64,000 nucleotides of DNA from Takakia lepidozioides (taxonomy: Eukaryota > Streptophyta > Takakiopsida > Takakiales > Takakiaceae). The DNA lies in the NCBI GenBank assembly GCA_030704615.1, contig CM060733.1, forward strand, positions 47,120,001-47,184,000, written 5' to 3'. This document shows, piece after piece, positions 1-10,967 of the stretch; the first letter of the stretch is position 1; each line of letters opens with the position of its first letter. The notes beneath the pieces are model-generated. The model was not told the origin of the DNA. It saw nothing but the letters and a program-made list of their open reading frames with translations, and did not search any database. The position numbers and the translations under genes are program-made.

Positions 1-119
1 GGCTCGTACACACAGCCCACCACGAAACTCTCAACGTCAACAAGGTGCTCACTCACAAAGGTTTGCTACTCGGAAACAGTAAACCGTGAGGACACGGCTT
101 TTTGAGGGGGGAAGGGGTA
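1..119 (+). mobile_element. 3' internal end of an LTR retroelement, cut by window start
   Basis: The first 90 bases translate to the tail of a protein rich in R, S, P and Q that ends in QRFATRKQ and a stop. The same tail, ending QRFANPKQ, occurs at about 3165-3251 just before the second LTR. A purine-rich run (gaggggggaaggggtaa) lies directly before the LTR at 121 and fits a polypurine tract for plus-strand priming. The rest of this element lies outside the window, so its class (Ty3 or Ty1) cannot be told from this piece. Confidence 0.6.
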
Positions 120-120
120 A

Positions 121-1434
121 TGTTAGAGGACTGTAGGGGACTTAGACACTTATACGGGATCTGTAGGGTACCCTTAATTTTTGCACAGACTGAGACCAAC
201 AGGAGCCTTAGGGGTGACAGCAGCGCACTGTAGAGGGGGGTTACATAGCCCACACAGCCGACACAGCAGTCACAGGCCACACAGCCAACACAGCCCGTCA
301 CAGTCGTCACAGCCCACACAGCCCGTCACAGTCGTCACAGCAGACACAGCCCACACAGCCCACACAGCCAGTCACAGCCCGGCACAGCCACACAGCCAGT
401 CACAGCCAAACACAGCCAGTCACCGCTTGACACAGCTGTCACGATAATAGGGAACGAAGAGTAGGACAGGGAACGACTGTGGGGAACAACACCTGTGAAG
501 GGAACATGTTAGTTCACATACGACGGTTAGAGAGGGAAACGGTTAGAACCGCGGATAGGAGGATAAAGGGAGAAACGGGGAATGAAGGAGGATCATTATT
601 CGGAGGGGGACTTCGGAGTCAGGCAGGAGATGGAGAGCACGATGAAGGAGGAAAGAGGATTAGTAGATGCTTGTTATATGCAAAGCGGTAGTGATATTGT
701 AGAGCAGATTAGAGACATAATGGCTTCGGCCTGATACCTGATAAATCATAATCTGATACTTATACGATACAATCACACTGTGTAGAGAGATCTGAGAGAA
801 GCTGTGGATTGAATGGATGAGTGAAGGAAACCGATAGATTGATGAAGCAACTGATACTTAATTATCAATGCCAAAGGTAGCTAAGATGAATGCGAAAAGG
901 GAAACGCATAGGAAACACCCCCATGATACACTAGCTGTAGGTCATGACTGATTGTTCTGCGCGGGCTGAGTACTTAGAGATTTCCAACTCTTCTATCTTG
1001 GAGTTTCCGCCTCGGATAGCGAAGGGATGGGTGAGTAAAAGCCGCGCGACAGTTCATGCAAGCTGTAGAATTATACTGTAGGGCAGATTAGAGTCACCAT
1101 GGCATTGGCCTGATACCTGATTAATCGTAATCTGATACTTATTCGATACAATCGCACTGTGTAGAGAGACATGAGTGAAGCTGTGGAATGAATGCATGAT
1201 TAACTGGAACTTAGTAGATACTGAAGCAATCTGATGCTTCAGTATACACGGTAAGGTAAATTGATAACATGAAGGCAAGAAGGAATACAAATAGGAAGCA
1301 CAACCATGATTCACTAGCTGCACGTCATGACTGATTGTTTTGAGCGGGCTGAGTGCTTAGAGATATCCAACTCTTCTATCTTGGAGTTTCCACCTCGGAT
1401 AGCGAAGGGATGGATGAGTAAAAGCCGCTCGACA
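121..1434 (+). repeat. LTR 1 (3' LTR), with an internal tandem duplication
   Basis: It starts TGTTAG after a polypurine tract and ends CGACA, so it has TG...CA ends. It aligns along its length with LTR 2 at 3291-4314, but is about 290 bp longer. The extra length comes mainly from a tandem duplication: the stretch at roughly 690-1056 (with GCCTGATACCTGAT and GCGAAGGGATGG) is repeated at roughly 1060-1434. It also holds a CACAGCC-type minisatellite. Directly after it, at 1435, comes PPR coding sequence (DVVSWSAM-type), which shows the element went into a PPR copy. Confidence 0.75.
235..437 (+). repeat. CACAGCC/GTCACAG minisatellite in LTR 1
   Basis: Irregular tandem array of 5-15-bp units built on CACAG, CCCACACAGCC and CCGTCACAG. 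An independently rearranged version sits at the same place in LTR 2 (3412-3690). The two arrays differ in unit order and length, as expected for replication slippage after the copies separated. Confidence 0.8.
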
Positions 1435-1512
1435 ATGTGGTGTCGTGGAGTGCGATGGTTGCAGGATATGCACAGCAAGGGCGCGGGATGGAGGCTTTGG
1501 AGTCCTATGAGC
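1435..1512 (+). pseudogene. PPR gene fragment (PLS-type repeat)
   Basis: Translates to a piece of the conserved motif found in DYW/E-class PPR proteins: VVSWSAMVAGYAQQGRGMEAL-like, here with a frame break after the QGRG stretch. The same motif occurs at 5905-6046 and 18900-18970. It starts right at the LTR 1 end, so the upstream half of this copy was displaced by the retroelement. It is not a functional gene. Confidence 0.7.
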
Positions 1513-2990
1513 ACCTTCTTCAACACATTTCAACCTGTTTTCCCTATTATCAGAGTCGTCCCTAGATTTTCAGGTTGAATTCTGCAAGTTAGTTTGTTGG
1601 TGCAAAAAGGTGAATGCTTATTGGAAGCGCAAGTCAGCATAGGAACTTGTGTGATAAGTAGGGTTAGGGTGTTTGCTGGAACACATCTAGGCTGTCATTG
1701 TGAGCTGCTAGCAGCAAGGCAAGGATGTGTGCATAATTTGTGCAGAGGCAGAGATAGCTGAAGGAGCAGGGATAGAGAGTGGGTCCAGATTCATCCAAGA
1801 GGGCCAGATTTCAAGCACAATATTACTTATGATTCCATGTGGATCAATAGCTACAAGAAATCTGCATGGATAGATGGTCAACTGGATGCCACAGCAGCAG
1901 CGGCACAACTAATATTTTAATCAAGGCACCTTCTTCAACACATTTCACCCTATTTTTCCCTCTTATCAGAATCGGCCCTAAATTTCCATGTTGAATTCCG
2001 CAAGTTAGCTGGTTGAGTGAATGTAGTTTCGAGTGCAAGCCTCAATTTCCCAGGAGTTGTGCATTTAGTCATACATAAGATTTTAGGTGGAGGATAGGTT
2101 GTTAGTCTGAATGGGATAGACGTGAGAGCCGAATGCAGCCTTCCATTGTTGTGATCACGCATGCAGGAAGGGTGGGTTACGCCAACCTCAAAAACTCCCC
2201 CTCCCCACGACGACTCCCTTGTAAGTCCCTTCACCTCTTTACGATATTTATTGGTCCCAAACTATGCCTTTCTGAAATTAGTCATTGCATTGTTCCTCTT
2301 GCACATGATTGTCATGTAAAAACCTATTTTGGGGGGATTTCTGCTGCTAAAACATCTTTGCTTCTCTTCGTGGCCAGAAGGTCATTGTTGTTGGTATTTA
2401 TGAGTATGGCAACTAGAAAGAATTGACGGATGCCCAGGACCATGATGACTCTCGATTGCACAAGAACCACCTGTCTCCTCCCTTGTCTTACACCACCTTC
2501 TTTTGTGGCACTCTGGAAAGGATTGAAGGGCTCTCACATGTGATGGAAACTGTCCTGAATCATGGGGCAAAGGGCCAAGTGTAGGATTGTCTTTTGCCTC
2601 AGTTCTCACTCTACCACAAAGAAGTCTAACTGACTACACGGGTACAAGTATTTGGGTGGAAGAAGAAAATTTTGACATTGCGCAAGAGCCTGGAACACGA
2701 TTTACATTTGAAGCTGATTGCAAGGTCAGACCGTCGTGAACATTGGCGAGCGTCCTCTCCATTCTCTGCTGAAGTACACACCTCCTCTTGTTGGGCTGAA
2801 TGTCTTTCAACCTCGACTGCTATTTGTTGTGTGTTTGTTACCAGAATCATCCTTAAAGGAGGAAAGGGAGCCAACCATTATAGGTCTCCCTTTTCAAGTT
2901 TGTGTCATTATCTACTTGGGGTGTATGCTTCATGCTGTTAGATGATGGAGTCCATGTAGGGTTAAGGCTTATCCTTGGAAGCTATAGAAT
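1513..2990. other. PPR-associated dispersed repeat, then unassigned sequence
   Basis: 1513-2010 is closely related to the stretch downstream of the PPR relic at 19095-19610 (shared CTTCAACACATTT, GGATGTGTGCAT, GAGGGCCAGATTTCAAGC), so PPR fragments and this tail travel together as a repeat. Within 2400-2580 one frame reads through about 55 codons to a stop without a family I recognise. I found no gene in the remainder. Confidence 0.5.
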
Positions 2991-3059
2991 GTGCCAGTGG
3001 TTGGTCCAGCGGACTCTTTTGACATGGCAGAGGACTATGCACTTCAGATGGCAGAGAAG

Positions 3060-3290
3060 AAATGACGGGGATCTCCTATGCCTGAGAGGTTACTTCGTTA
3101 TCAGCCAAAGGAGGGTCAGACATTTCCAAGTAGTGCTCAATCATCTCCGTCAGCCAGTGACAGGACTCGGGCTCGCACACGGAGTCCTTCACGAGACTCT
3201 CACCGTCAGAAGGGTGCTCGCTCACAAAGGTTTGCTAATCCCAAACAGTAAACCGTGAGGACACGGCTTTTTGAGAGGGGGAGGGGTAAA
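3060..3290 (+). mobile_element. 3' internal end of second LTR retroelement (RS-rich tail plus polypurine tract)
   Basis: From about 3080 one frame reads MPERLLRYQPKEG, then a serine/arginine-rich tail (RTRARTRSPSRDS) and stops at 3249-3251. It is followed by a purine-rich tract and the LTR at 3291. A stop codon just upstream of MPERLL shows decay. The SR-like tail is also found before LTR 1. The function of this C-terminus in the retroelement is unknown; a role as a nucleic-acid-binding tail is only a guess. Confidence 0.55.
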
Positions 3291-4314
3291 TGTTAGAGGG
3301 CTGCTTGGGACTTAGACGCTTTTACGGGTTCTGTGGGGTACCCTTAATTTTTGCGCAAACTGAGACCAACAGGAGCCTTAGGGGTGGCAACAGCAGGCTT
3401 TAGGGGGATTATACAGCCTGACACAGCTTTAGACAGCCCGACACATCTCCACACAGCTTTACACAGTCCGCCACAGTTACGCACAGCTTCACACAGCCCG
3501 TCACAACCAGTCACAGCCGACACAGCTCCACACAGTTTTACACAGTCCGCCACAGTTACGCACAGTTTCACATAGCCCGTCATAGCCAGTCACAGCCGTC
3601 ACAGCTTCGCACAGCCCAACACAGCCCGACACAACTTTACACAGACAGTCACAACTCGGCACAGCTTGACACAGCCTGTCACAGTACACGGGGGACAGTT
3701 ATCATTGACAGGGAAGGACTGTGAGGGAATGACATCTGCAGAGGGAACGTGTTACTTCAGGGATGACGGTTAGTTAGTTAGGTGGTTAGAACAGCTTGCG
3801 GGCAGATAAGGAGAGCGACAACGAAAAGATGATCACTTCACGGGGAGCGCTTCTTGGTCAGGCAGAAGAGGAGATCAGGCGGAGAGCAAGAACGAGAGCA
3901 CAGAGAAGGAGGAAAGATGAACAGTAGATGCTTATTACATGCAAAGCTGTAGTGATACTGTAGGGCAGATTAGAGTCACCATGGCATTGGCCTGATACCT
4001 GATAAATCATAATCTGATACTTATTCGATACAATCACACTGTGTAGAGAGACATGAGTGAAGCTGTGAAATGAATGCATGATTAACTGGAACTAAGTAGA
4101 TACTGAAGCAATCTGATGCTTCAGTATCAGATAAGGTAAATTGATAACATGAAGGCAAGAAGGAATACAAATGGAAAGCACAACCATGATTCACTAGTTG
4201 CAGGTCATGACTGATAGTTTTGAGCGGGCTGAGTGCTTAGAGATATTCAACTCTTCTATCTTGGAGTTTCCACCTCGGATAGCGAAGGGATGGGTTAGTA
4301 AAAGTCGTTCGACA
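3291..4314 (+). repeat. LTR 2
   Basis: It starts TGTTAGAGGG after a polypurine tract and ends GTTCGACA. It aligns with LTR 1 (121-1434) at both ends and inside, but lacks the roughly 370-bp tandem duplication. The CACAGC minisatellite is at 3412-3690. No matching 5' LTR and no protein-coding internal region lie between the two LTRs, so this is a truncated element or the scar of a rearrangement, not one complete retrotransposon between the two LTRs. Confidence 0.75.
3412..3690 (+). repeat. CACAGY minisatellite in LTR 2
   Basis: Array of short units such as CACAGCCCG, CACAGCTTTA, CCGCCACAGTTACG and CACAACTT, with one longer duplicated block (the PTCCGCCACAGTTACG-type segment occurs twice, near 3466 and 3544). 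It sits at the same LTR position as the array at 235-437. Confidence 0.8.
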
Positions 4315-4494
4315 CAGACTATCAAGAACTGCGTACAAGCCATGCTACAATGTCATGCGATTTCAAACGGACAGAAAATATTTCTTGCTCGTGTTTGCTC
4401 TTTCTTATTGCAAATTAGGCCAAAGCGCTTAGAAATTTTTCATAGGCTCTTTGTGCAGGGGAATAGAAAGGATTTCACGTGTGAAGTTTCCTTT

Positions 4495-4880
4495 GGACAA
4501 AGTTATCGGTTGAATCCCACCTGTTGCCTCCGCGTGAACAGCCTTTTGTGCTGCCATCACAGGTCGATCAGGTTTTTTTCTCTGAATGTTTCAATGAACT
4601 GAGGTGAAATGTGGTGTTGGAAAAAAGCCCCCGGTCACGTAGGGTGGTCAGCGATGTCAGCATTTGCAATGATGATATTGCGAGTGTGTCAGGCCTCTTA
4701 GCCCCTGATCAAATTGAAGAGACCAATGTTGCTGGAAACAGTTTGGGACAGACCATCCAAGTGACACCTGAAAATGTTGCTTCACTATACAGAGACATGG
4801 GATCTGAGGAAGGTCATCCATGTCCCACGGAGAACAATTTCGGTGAAGATACAAAATCAAGTGATGATGAGGACGTGTAG
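4495..4880 (+). pseudogene. CACTA (En/Spm) TNP2-like protein C-terminal remnant
   Basis: One frame reads PPREQPFVLPSQVDQVFFSECF, then after an in-frame TGA continues with VVLEKSPRSRRV and an acidic tail ending SSDDEDV and a stop at 4880. A PFVLxSQAxQVF....W.VVL string is what I know from the C-terminal part of plant TNP2/DUF4216-type CACTA proteins. The TGA stands where a tryptophan would fit. Only this last part is preserved, and I saw no CACTA terminal repeat. The family call is from motif memory and moderate. Confidence 0.45.
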
Positions 4881-5868
4881 TTCCTGGAATGAGGTATCAC
4901 ATTCCCCAGAACTGCCTATTACAATCTGAAGTATATTAGGGCTTTGTTCACGAGAGGAATGCTTTGTTCAGCCTCAGACGTATATGAAGGGCTATGTTTT
5001 CACATACTAGATGTCTCTTTGGTTCCTTGATTTTTATTAAGGGCTTTGTGAGGCTGACACAAAGGAAGGGTGGGGGTGGGTTTAAGCAGGTGACATTGGT
5101 GGTCGTCAATTGTGATGGCGTGTCATCTGTGGGCTCAGCAATTGTGCACGCAATTCTTGTGCAATTCTCGTATTTTCTGGGAGGTTGAGCTTCATGTCCG
5201 GCCCCCTACATGGATGGGAGACTGCAGGGGGGAGTGAGAAGGGCCCAAAATGGAGAAGCCATACATGTTGGTCGCACATTTTCAGAAGGGGATATTGCTG
5301 GTTTTAGCTACTGGGATGAAGTTGTTGGTGGAATGGAGTGCCAGACCTCGTCATGTGGACAGCATAACAGCAGGCTGTCGGTTTGTGCGCTGAAGGTCCA
5401 CCCACGTTGTTGGGCCATTTTTCTCATGACTTTTGGTAGGTGCCTTGGGACTTGTTTGAACTCTATGGCATGTAGGTCTTATTTCTACCAGCTCGGAGAC
5501 TCTCTCACATTTGGCTGGTCTATTTGCTGCTTGCAGAATGTGTTGCGAGGCAGCAGAAGGAGAAGATACCATGTAGTGGTGGGCTAGAGCAAAGACTACT
5601 GGCTGAAGAAACCACCCTTGTTGAGTATATCTGCTGTATATATATTTTTTTACAATGTAAGTGAAGCACAATTATGTGCTTGGTGCATGGACTGTTCATT
5701 TGTTGCATGTCTTTGTAGTGTCTTATAGGCCATGGTTAATCCATCCTGGCTGAGGTTCTCTCCTCGGGTGGGACACATGATGTTCTCCCCTTGGGTGCGG
5801 TCAATGAGTATTAAGGCTTGAATAGTGGGTGGACGCTATTATCACGGTTACACATGTGTTCTCTTAAC
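4881..5868. other. Unassigned intergenic stretch
   Basis: Short open frames only. The longest, at 5210-5587, has no motif I recognise. A T-rich run and TATATATA-like sequence occur near 5635-5650. No gene, repeat unit or RNA could be supported here. Confidence 0.5.
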
Positions 5869-5904
5869 TGTCGTATGTAATGTGCCTACCATTTCATGGG
5901 TGTT

Positions 5905-6046
5905 GTGGAGTGCGATGCTTGCAGGGTATGCACAACAGGGACATGGGATGGAGGCTTTGGAGACCTATGAGCAAATGATGGGGGAAGGGGTTCAGCCCGG
6001 CCACATCATGTTTGTGTGCATTGCAGGCCTAGCAGCCCTGATTTAA
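5905..6046 (+). pseudogene. PPR gene fragment at left edge of the 12.3-kb transposon
   Basis: Reads LWSAMLAGYAQQGHGMEALE followed by TYEQMMGEGVQPGHIMFVCI, a PPR P/L-type motif, then stops. It is followed by AATCAGGCACC, which matches the tail of other PPR relics here (about 1918-1931 and 19080-19095). The transposon follows directly at 6065. Confidence 0.75.
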
Positions 6047-6055
6047 ATCAGGCAC

Positions 6056-6064
6056 CTCAACCAT
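6056..6064 (+). repeat. Target-site duplication, left copy (CTCAACCAT)
   Basis: Nine bases identical to 18410-18418. On the right the repeat leads directly into the ATG-containing start of a PPR relic (CCATGACCACAGC); on the left it follows a PPR 3' tail. A 9-bp duplication is the known mark of MULE insertion. Confidence 0.65.
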
Positions 6065-6069
6065 CAGCG

Positions 6070-6140
6070 TAGCTACGGCGTGAGCCCAGCCCCGTGAGCC
6101 TGGGAGCTGAGCTCACGCTTCAGGGAAGCGTGAGCGGCAT
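6070..6140. repeat. Left subterminal GTGAGCC cluster
   Basis: Four copies of GTGAGC/GCTCAC in about 60 bp (near 6080, 6095, 6112 and 6130). The same motif is clustered at the right end (18333-18394). Subterminal repeats of this kind are known transposase binding sites in several plant DNA-transposon families; that role here is inferred. Confidence 0.6.
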
Positions 6141-6453
6141 GAATCTGCTGGAGAAGCAGGTCCTATAGGCGAGGATTGCAGGAAGAGGGCCTATTACCGT
6201 GGACAAAACAAAGGAGGCCACCATGCACCATGTCTGCAATGCGTGCCAAAAAAGAGGAATATGTAAATATGGCAGATTTGAGCTCAGAATGATTGACACA
6301 GTTTATTTCAATCCACAGAGAGACGCTTACAATGAATCGCAAGTGCATTTGCCCTGGTTCCGTGAACGAAATGTATATGTTTGTCATAAAATGAAAAGTC
6401 TTCACACGGCAACCTGGAAACCAGCATGGGAAGCGGGCATGGCTCGTATGTGT

Positions 6454-9400
6454 TCAAAGAGAAGTTGGCGGAGCTCTACGCGAGGTGTCCCGCTGCAGAA
6501 GGGTGATGACTTCTCCGTAGCCTAGTGTGGCTTGGTGAATGAATTGGTCTCTCTTACCGTCGCAACACATAATTACAAGGTATATGTAATATTGATGCTT
6601 GCAGGGGACCCACTTCCCTCTCATGCCGAGAGCGCCCTCACGCATTGTTACAAAATCCAGACAAGTGCACGATGGGAAATTCCCGATGGTAACCTGATAT
6701 TCTTTGGCATGAAGAACTGAGCCAATTGACAGCACTGTGTAAATCCGTCCATACCCCGGGGAAGGGACTTCGGTGATACGAGTCACCCTAGCCTGCAAAA
6801 TTCTAGCCGATTCCATCTTGCATTCGTGATCTGCACCCGAAGCAACACGGCGCACTGTTTTTCCATCTCTTTTTGTTGGGTGGGAGTCGGCACCGGGTGG
6901 AGGCATTGTCGGAGCATGTGGCACATCTGTGCCGACAGTGCATAAGGGCACCACCCGGGACCGTGCAAGACAAAACCCTCCCTCCTCCAGCATGCTTATC
7001 TCGGTTGAGGACAGCGATGTCCCAATTTTCACAGGCCAAATTGCGGGGGGAGGGGGCTTCATTATCACGGAAGGACGAACTGTTCCCTTCACGCATCGTG
7101 CCATATCGTCTGGGCAGAACCAAAACTTGTGCTCTTTTGACTCCCCACTATGGTAAGGTCGGAACAACCCTGTGAATGTTGGAGCTGGAGTCCCCCTGGA
7201 GCCTTTGCATATTTTTGATTTGCATTTCTTGAATGAGGGGGTCCGAATTGCCATGCAAGCCACTCTAGATCCCGGTGGGGTGCGTTCTATATGCCAGTCA
7301 CTATCAATGCAATCAGATTCCTGCACCATGGCCACCACCTCCTCCAATGGGATTTCCGCTGCTATGCTTGCATGTTCTGCACCTGCTCCACAGGAGGAGG
7401 ACCCACCTGGGAAGGGGCCGGCACAGGACTTAGTCTGCACTGGAGACACCTTTGGCACAGAGAAATTGACCCTGTCTGGCCTATGGGAATCTCCATCTGA
7501 CCCTGGAAGAGTGTTTAATTTCCTTTTGCATGATCCAAATCTTTCCTCGCCTTCCAAATGGGGGAGCCTGGATTGCAGAGGGGAGCCTTCAGTGCACCTG
7601 TTTAGAGCTCTGGCCATCTTTGACGGGTCTCCGGACCTACTCGCAGCCCTTAGCATCAACAAAGTCGTATCGGGGCCCTTCCCTCCACCCCGTCCCATCA
7701 GAAAATTGCGGTACCTGGTTTGTTGTGTAAGTGCCCGCACCATGTCATCAGCAGTGGCCACATACAAGTCACGACCTGCTTTGGTAGACTGTTGCATCCA
7801 GGCGTTGTGAACAGTCTCTGCCAAATTACACGATGGCATGTCGGCCAAGTCCTCCAAGGACATGTCCTGCAGGAGGCATTGCATGGAAATGTGAGGAAGG
7901 AAAAGAAATGGTAGAGGTTCTTCAAGTGACAATCGAACAACCCCAAATGAACAGGCACGATGCAAAGTGCAATTTGTGTTTAAGGAAAACTTGTGAGGCT
8001 TACCGTCGTCATGAAAGCTCCCCACTGTCTGTACCTGAAGTGCCAGAAAACCAACCAGTCCTCCAACTCCTTCAGGTGGATACCTGTAGCAGCACCAGAG
8101 GAGAACCACCAAGCCCGGATTGCCTGGTAAGTGCTCTTAGCTTCTCCCATTGAGGTGGCATTCTTGTACTTCAGACAGAGCCTTCTATGCTCCAACTGAA
8201 GGTCAGGGCGAATGCAGCGCTTTGTATGACGTGCCAGAGATTGACTCCAATGGAAGAGGCATGTGCGCTCCCTATTTTCCATTGGGACCCTAGGATCCCC
8301 CGAACCAAACACGCGCCGCACTGCATTGAAATTTGCCTGTGCACTATCAGCCATGAAGCCCGCAAAATTTGTGTTCTGTATTCCATTGCGCTGCATGACG
8401 GCCAGGAGGGAATTCCACATGAGCATCTGGGATTCAGTGTCCTCCGACTGCATATCACAAATTGCTATGGAGAGCACACGCTGGTACGCTGGATCATACA
8501 CATGGCACGCCATGGTTGTCCAACCCTTCACCCGTTTGCAGTGATCAAACATTAACCAACATTTAGCCAAATCTCCTCCAGGTTGCATTCGGCGGACAAT
8601 GCTCACACCACTGCCTTGGCCCACAGCGGACATCTTGAACAAATACACTTTGGACGAGCCCTGGCCAGGGAACATACTGTTTTGAATGAATTCATAGCGA
8701 CTCCTCCGTTTGAGGTCCATAATGTTGTCCATGAATCCAGCAGTGCCTGTGCCCATTCTGAGTGCATTCACCTGGTTTCGAATATTGGGAGAGCTCAACA
8801 CGGAGAAATGGTCCATGACTGCCTCAAGGGAATCTGCATCCAGCATTGGCTGTGTCGCATCCCCTTCACCCAGTATGTGTTTTTCCAGGAATGCCTTGCT
8901 AGCTGCAAGCGCTATAGCAGAAGGTGTTGCACAAGGGGCATTGTGGAACTCTTGCTTCAGTAGATTTCTAGCGATGTCCACGCTATCCCTGCAACTCCCT
9001 TTGGACACAGGATGCTCGTGTGCACCCATATGAATGCAGGCACGAGTCATTGTCTTGCATCGATGTGCCACCTGATACATACGAGCGTGGCAAACAGAAA
9101 CACAGGACGGGGAAAGTTTGCAGAACCTGCACACAAAAGTATTGGTCTTGGGAGGTGCAAGCCCTGGGGTGAAAGGATTCAGGGGCACACCTTCCCACTC
9201 ACTTTCGTTTGGCTGAGCGCTGTTTCTCAGCCGAGGGCAAGAAATATTCAGGCACTTGCAATGCCCAACGCAAACCGACCTCCGAAATTTCAAGCCAATG
9301 TCGTTATGGATGTTCGACGTTTTTGTCCTGCACCAAGGATGTCCGTCATGTTTCTTGTCCATGCCCTGCAGAAGCCCAGCCAGTCCACTGGAAGACGTGG

Positions 9401-10034
9401 GAGGGTTGAGCTCAAACAAGATGTCCCCATCAAACTGAGCTGGCACGTATTGAACCCGTTGCACTGGAAGGGACTCCCAATCAACAAAACGTAGCTCGCT
9501 CTTGCACCCAGGCACACCTGCGAGGGCTTTCAATTTTGGAATGACACTTGTTATCTCTTGCAATTCGTCATCATGCAATAAGGGAGTTTGCACTGGCGGA
9601 GGAATCTCAGAAACATCCTCCGAGGACGAGTCCGAAAGAGTCACGAAGGTAGTGGATGTGCTCACCTCTTGTTTCACAGGAACTGTGCCCTTCTGTTGCA
9701 CGACCGATGCTGCAGTGCCAGGGGTAACGACTGATCCTGCTGATTGTCTTCTCTCTTTTCCAAGGACACGGTATGTTCCTGGAAGGACTCTCCACTTCCT
9801 TCCACACTCGCCAACCAAGGGTTTCTCCAAGTGCCCAGAATCCAAATTCCCATCATCGTCATACACCTCTTTCTGAACAAGCAGAGAACCCAACTCCAGC
9901 GGGAACACTGTAACCAGCTCATCCTCATGAACAACTGCATACCCATCGTCGTCTGCAGTGGCAGTCAGTGGAAGAGTACCTGCATTGGAATGGAATCGAG
10001 CGAGTGCATCTCGCTCCCTCGACATGTTTTCCAT
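6454..10034 (-). CDS. MULE-like transposase with SWIM zinc finger (2 exons)
   Basis: Two exons, 8004-10034 and 6454-7866, join in phase 0 across a GTAAGC donor and a CTCCTGCAG acceptor and give about 1147 aa from the ATG at 10034 (MENMSRERD). The frame is open further upstream, so an extra 5' exon is possible. Domains in order: an acidic, S/T-rich N-terminus; Cys/His clusters (CKCLNISC; CRFC, C...C...HRCK, IHMGAHEHP), resembling the WRKY-GCM1/FLYWCH zinc ribbons that precede MULE transposase cores; a MULE-type core with aspartates in WLMFDHCKRVKGW and GFMADSAQANFNAVRRVF, then the CLFHW (CxxH) motif; and a C-terminal SWIM finger (CTCLDF...WVPCKHQYY). These fit DNA cleavage and strand transfer in the nucleus. 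The third acidic residue is not certain by eye. Divergent from the methyltransferase-like gene, with about 0.9 kb between starts. Confidence 0.8.
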
Positions 10035-10967
10035 CACTGAACGAAACTGGCGATTCAGAACGGAATCCCCGAACTGAGAGCCCGTAATTATCGAAAGTGG
10101 AAATACCACCAGCAAACTGAGGTCAACAAGGGTAGCACCAAACCAAAGGCTGCCGGCGATGCATGCCAAGGATGTAGGGATGACGTGCACCTTCACCTCC
10201 CACCAACCAGAAAAACCGTTTTGAAAGACCAGAGCCACAAGAAGCCGTGCTGTTTTTGGATGGAAAACAAACCCTGAAAATGACATGAAACCATCCATTA
10301 TGAAATGACGGCAACAACCCTGGAGAGCAGTAAACAGGAAGATCCGATTGTAATGAGATTGTGTTGCGCCAGAATAGCACAGAACAAACACTGACACTCC
10401 AAGAGATACCTCGCACGAATGTGTGCAACACATGGTCATATCCGACAAAATCCTTTATACCGAATGACCCCATGGGGACGGTCACGGCATAAAAAAAACC
10501 ACAGGGCATGCAGTACAACACACGTGGATGCATATGTGAAGCATAACAATTATTGCGAATCTGGAAGAACTGCTCGGAATTGAAAAAGCACTACATTTCT
10601 ACGGCACATTCGAATTTGAAAGAAGGCAAGGAGGCCGCCATGTATTGGCAGGCGGCGAAGTACATCTGACATATATCGCAAATGCATGCAACGGATGTTC
10701 TTTTTCTTCGGCACTTTATTAGCTGGGTAATACAAAGACGCCAAAATGGATGAATTCCGTTCGCACACAATATCAACACCCGCATCCAAATACGGTTGAC
10801 AACGTCCATTTTTATTTTTGTTACATGCGATACCAGGACTTGTTGCAAACGTCAAACTGGAGAGCTCCAGGGGCATCGTGGGGAGCCCTTGTTTCCAGCG
10901 GAGGAGAAAGAGAAGGAAGTCATTATACTTCACGAGTTCTAGAAACAGGAATAGAGCTAGATATAGA
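10035..10967. promoter_or_regulatory. Shared divergent promoter region of the transposon genes
   Basis: The roughly 0.9 kb between the two divergent start codons must hold the control regions of both genes unless one has a distal exon. The minus-strand frame stays open to 10448 and encodes hydrophobic, low-credibility sequence, and the plus frame opens at 10818, so the true transcript starts are uncertain. No clear TATA box could be assigned. A common control region would allow joint expression of transposase and cargo. Confidence 0.4.

Noticed and set aside
121-4314. One complete LTR retrotransposon from 121 to 4314
   Set aside because: The sequence between lacks gag/pol, and polypurine tracts precede both LTRs, so both are 3' LTRs of separate or truncated elements.
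6873-9876. Long plus-strand open frames across the transposase (for example 7172-7810)
   Set aside because: They lie antisense to the minus-strand transposase exons, which have clear motifs and splice sites; the antisense frames show no domain.
10035-10448. N-terminal hydrophobic extension of the transposase frame
   Set aside because: The composition is unlike the rest, and an acceptor-like CTCTCAG lies just before FGDSVLNRQF; it is more likely leader or intron. It is kept only as a possible upstream exon.
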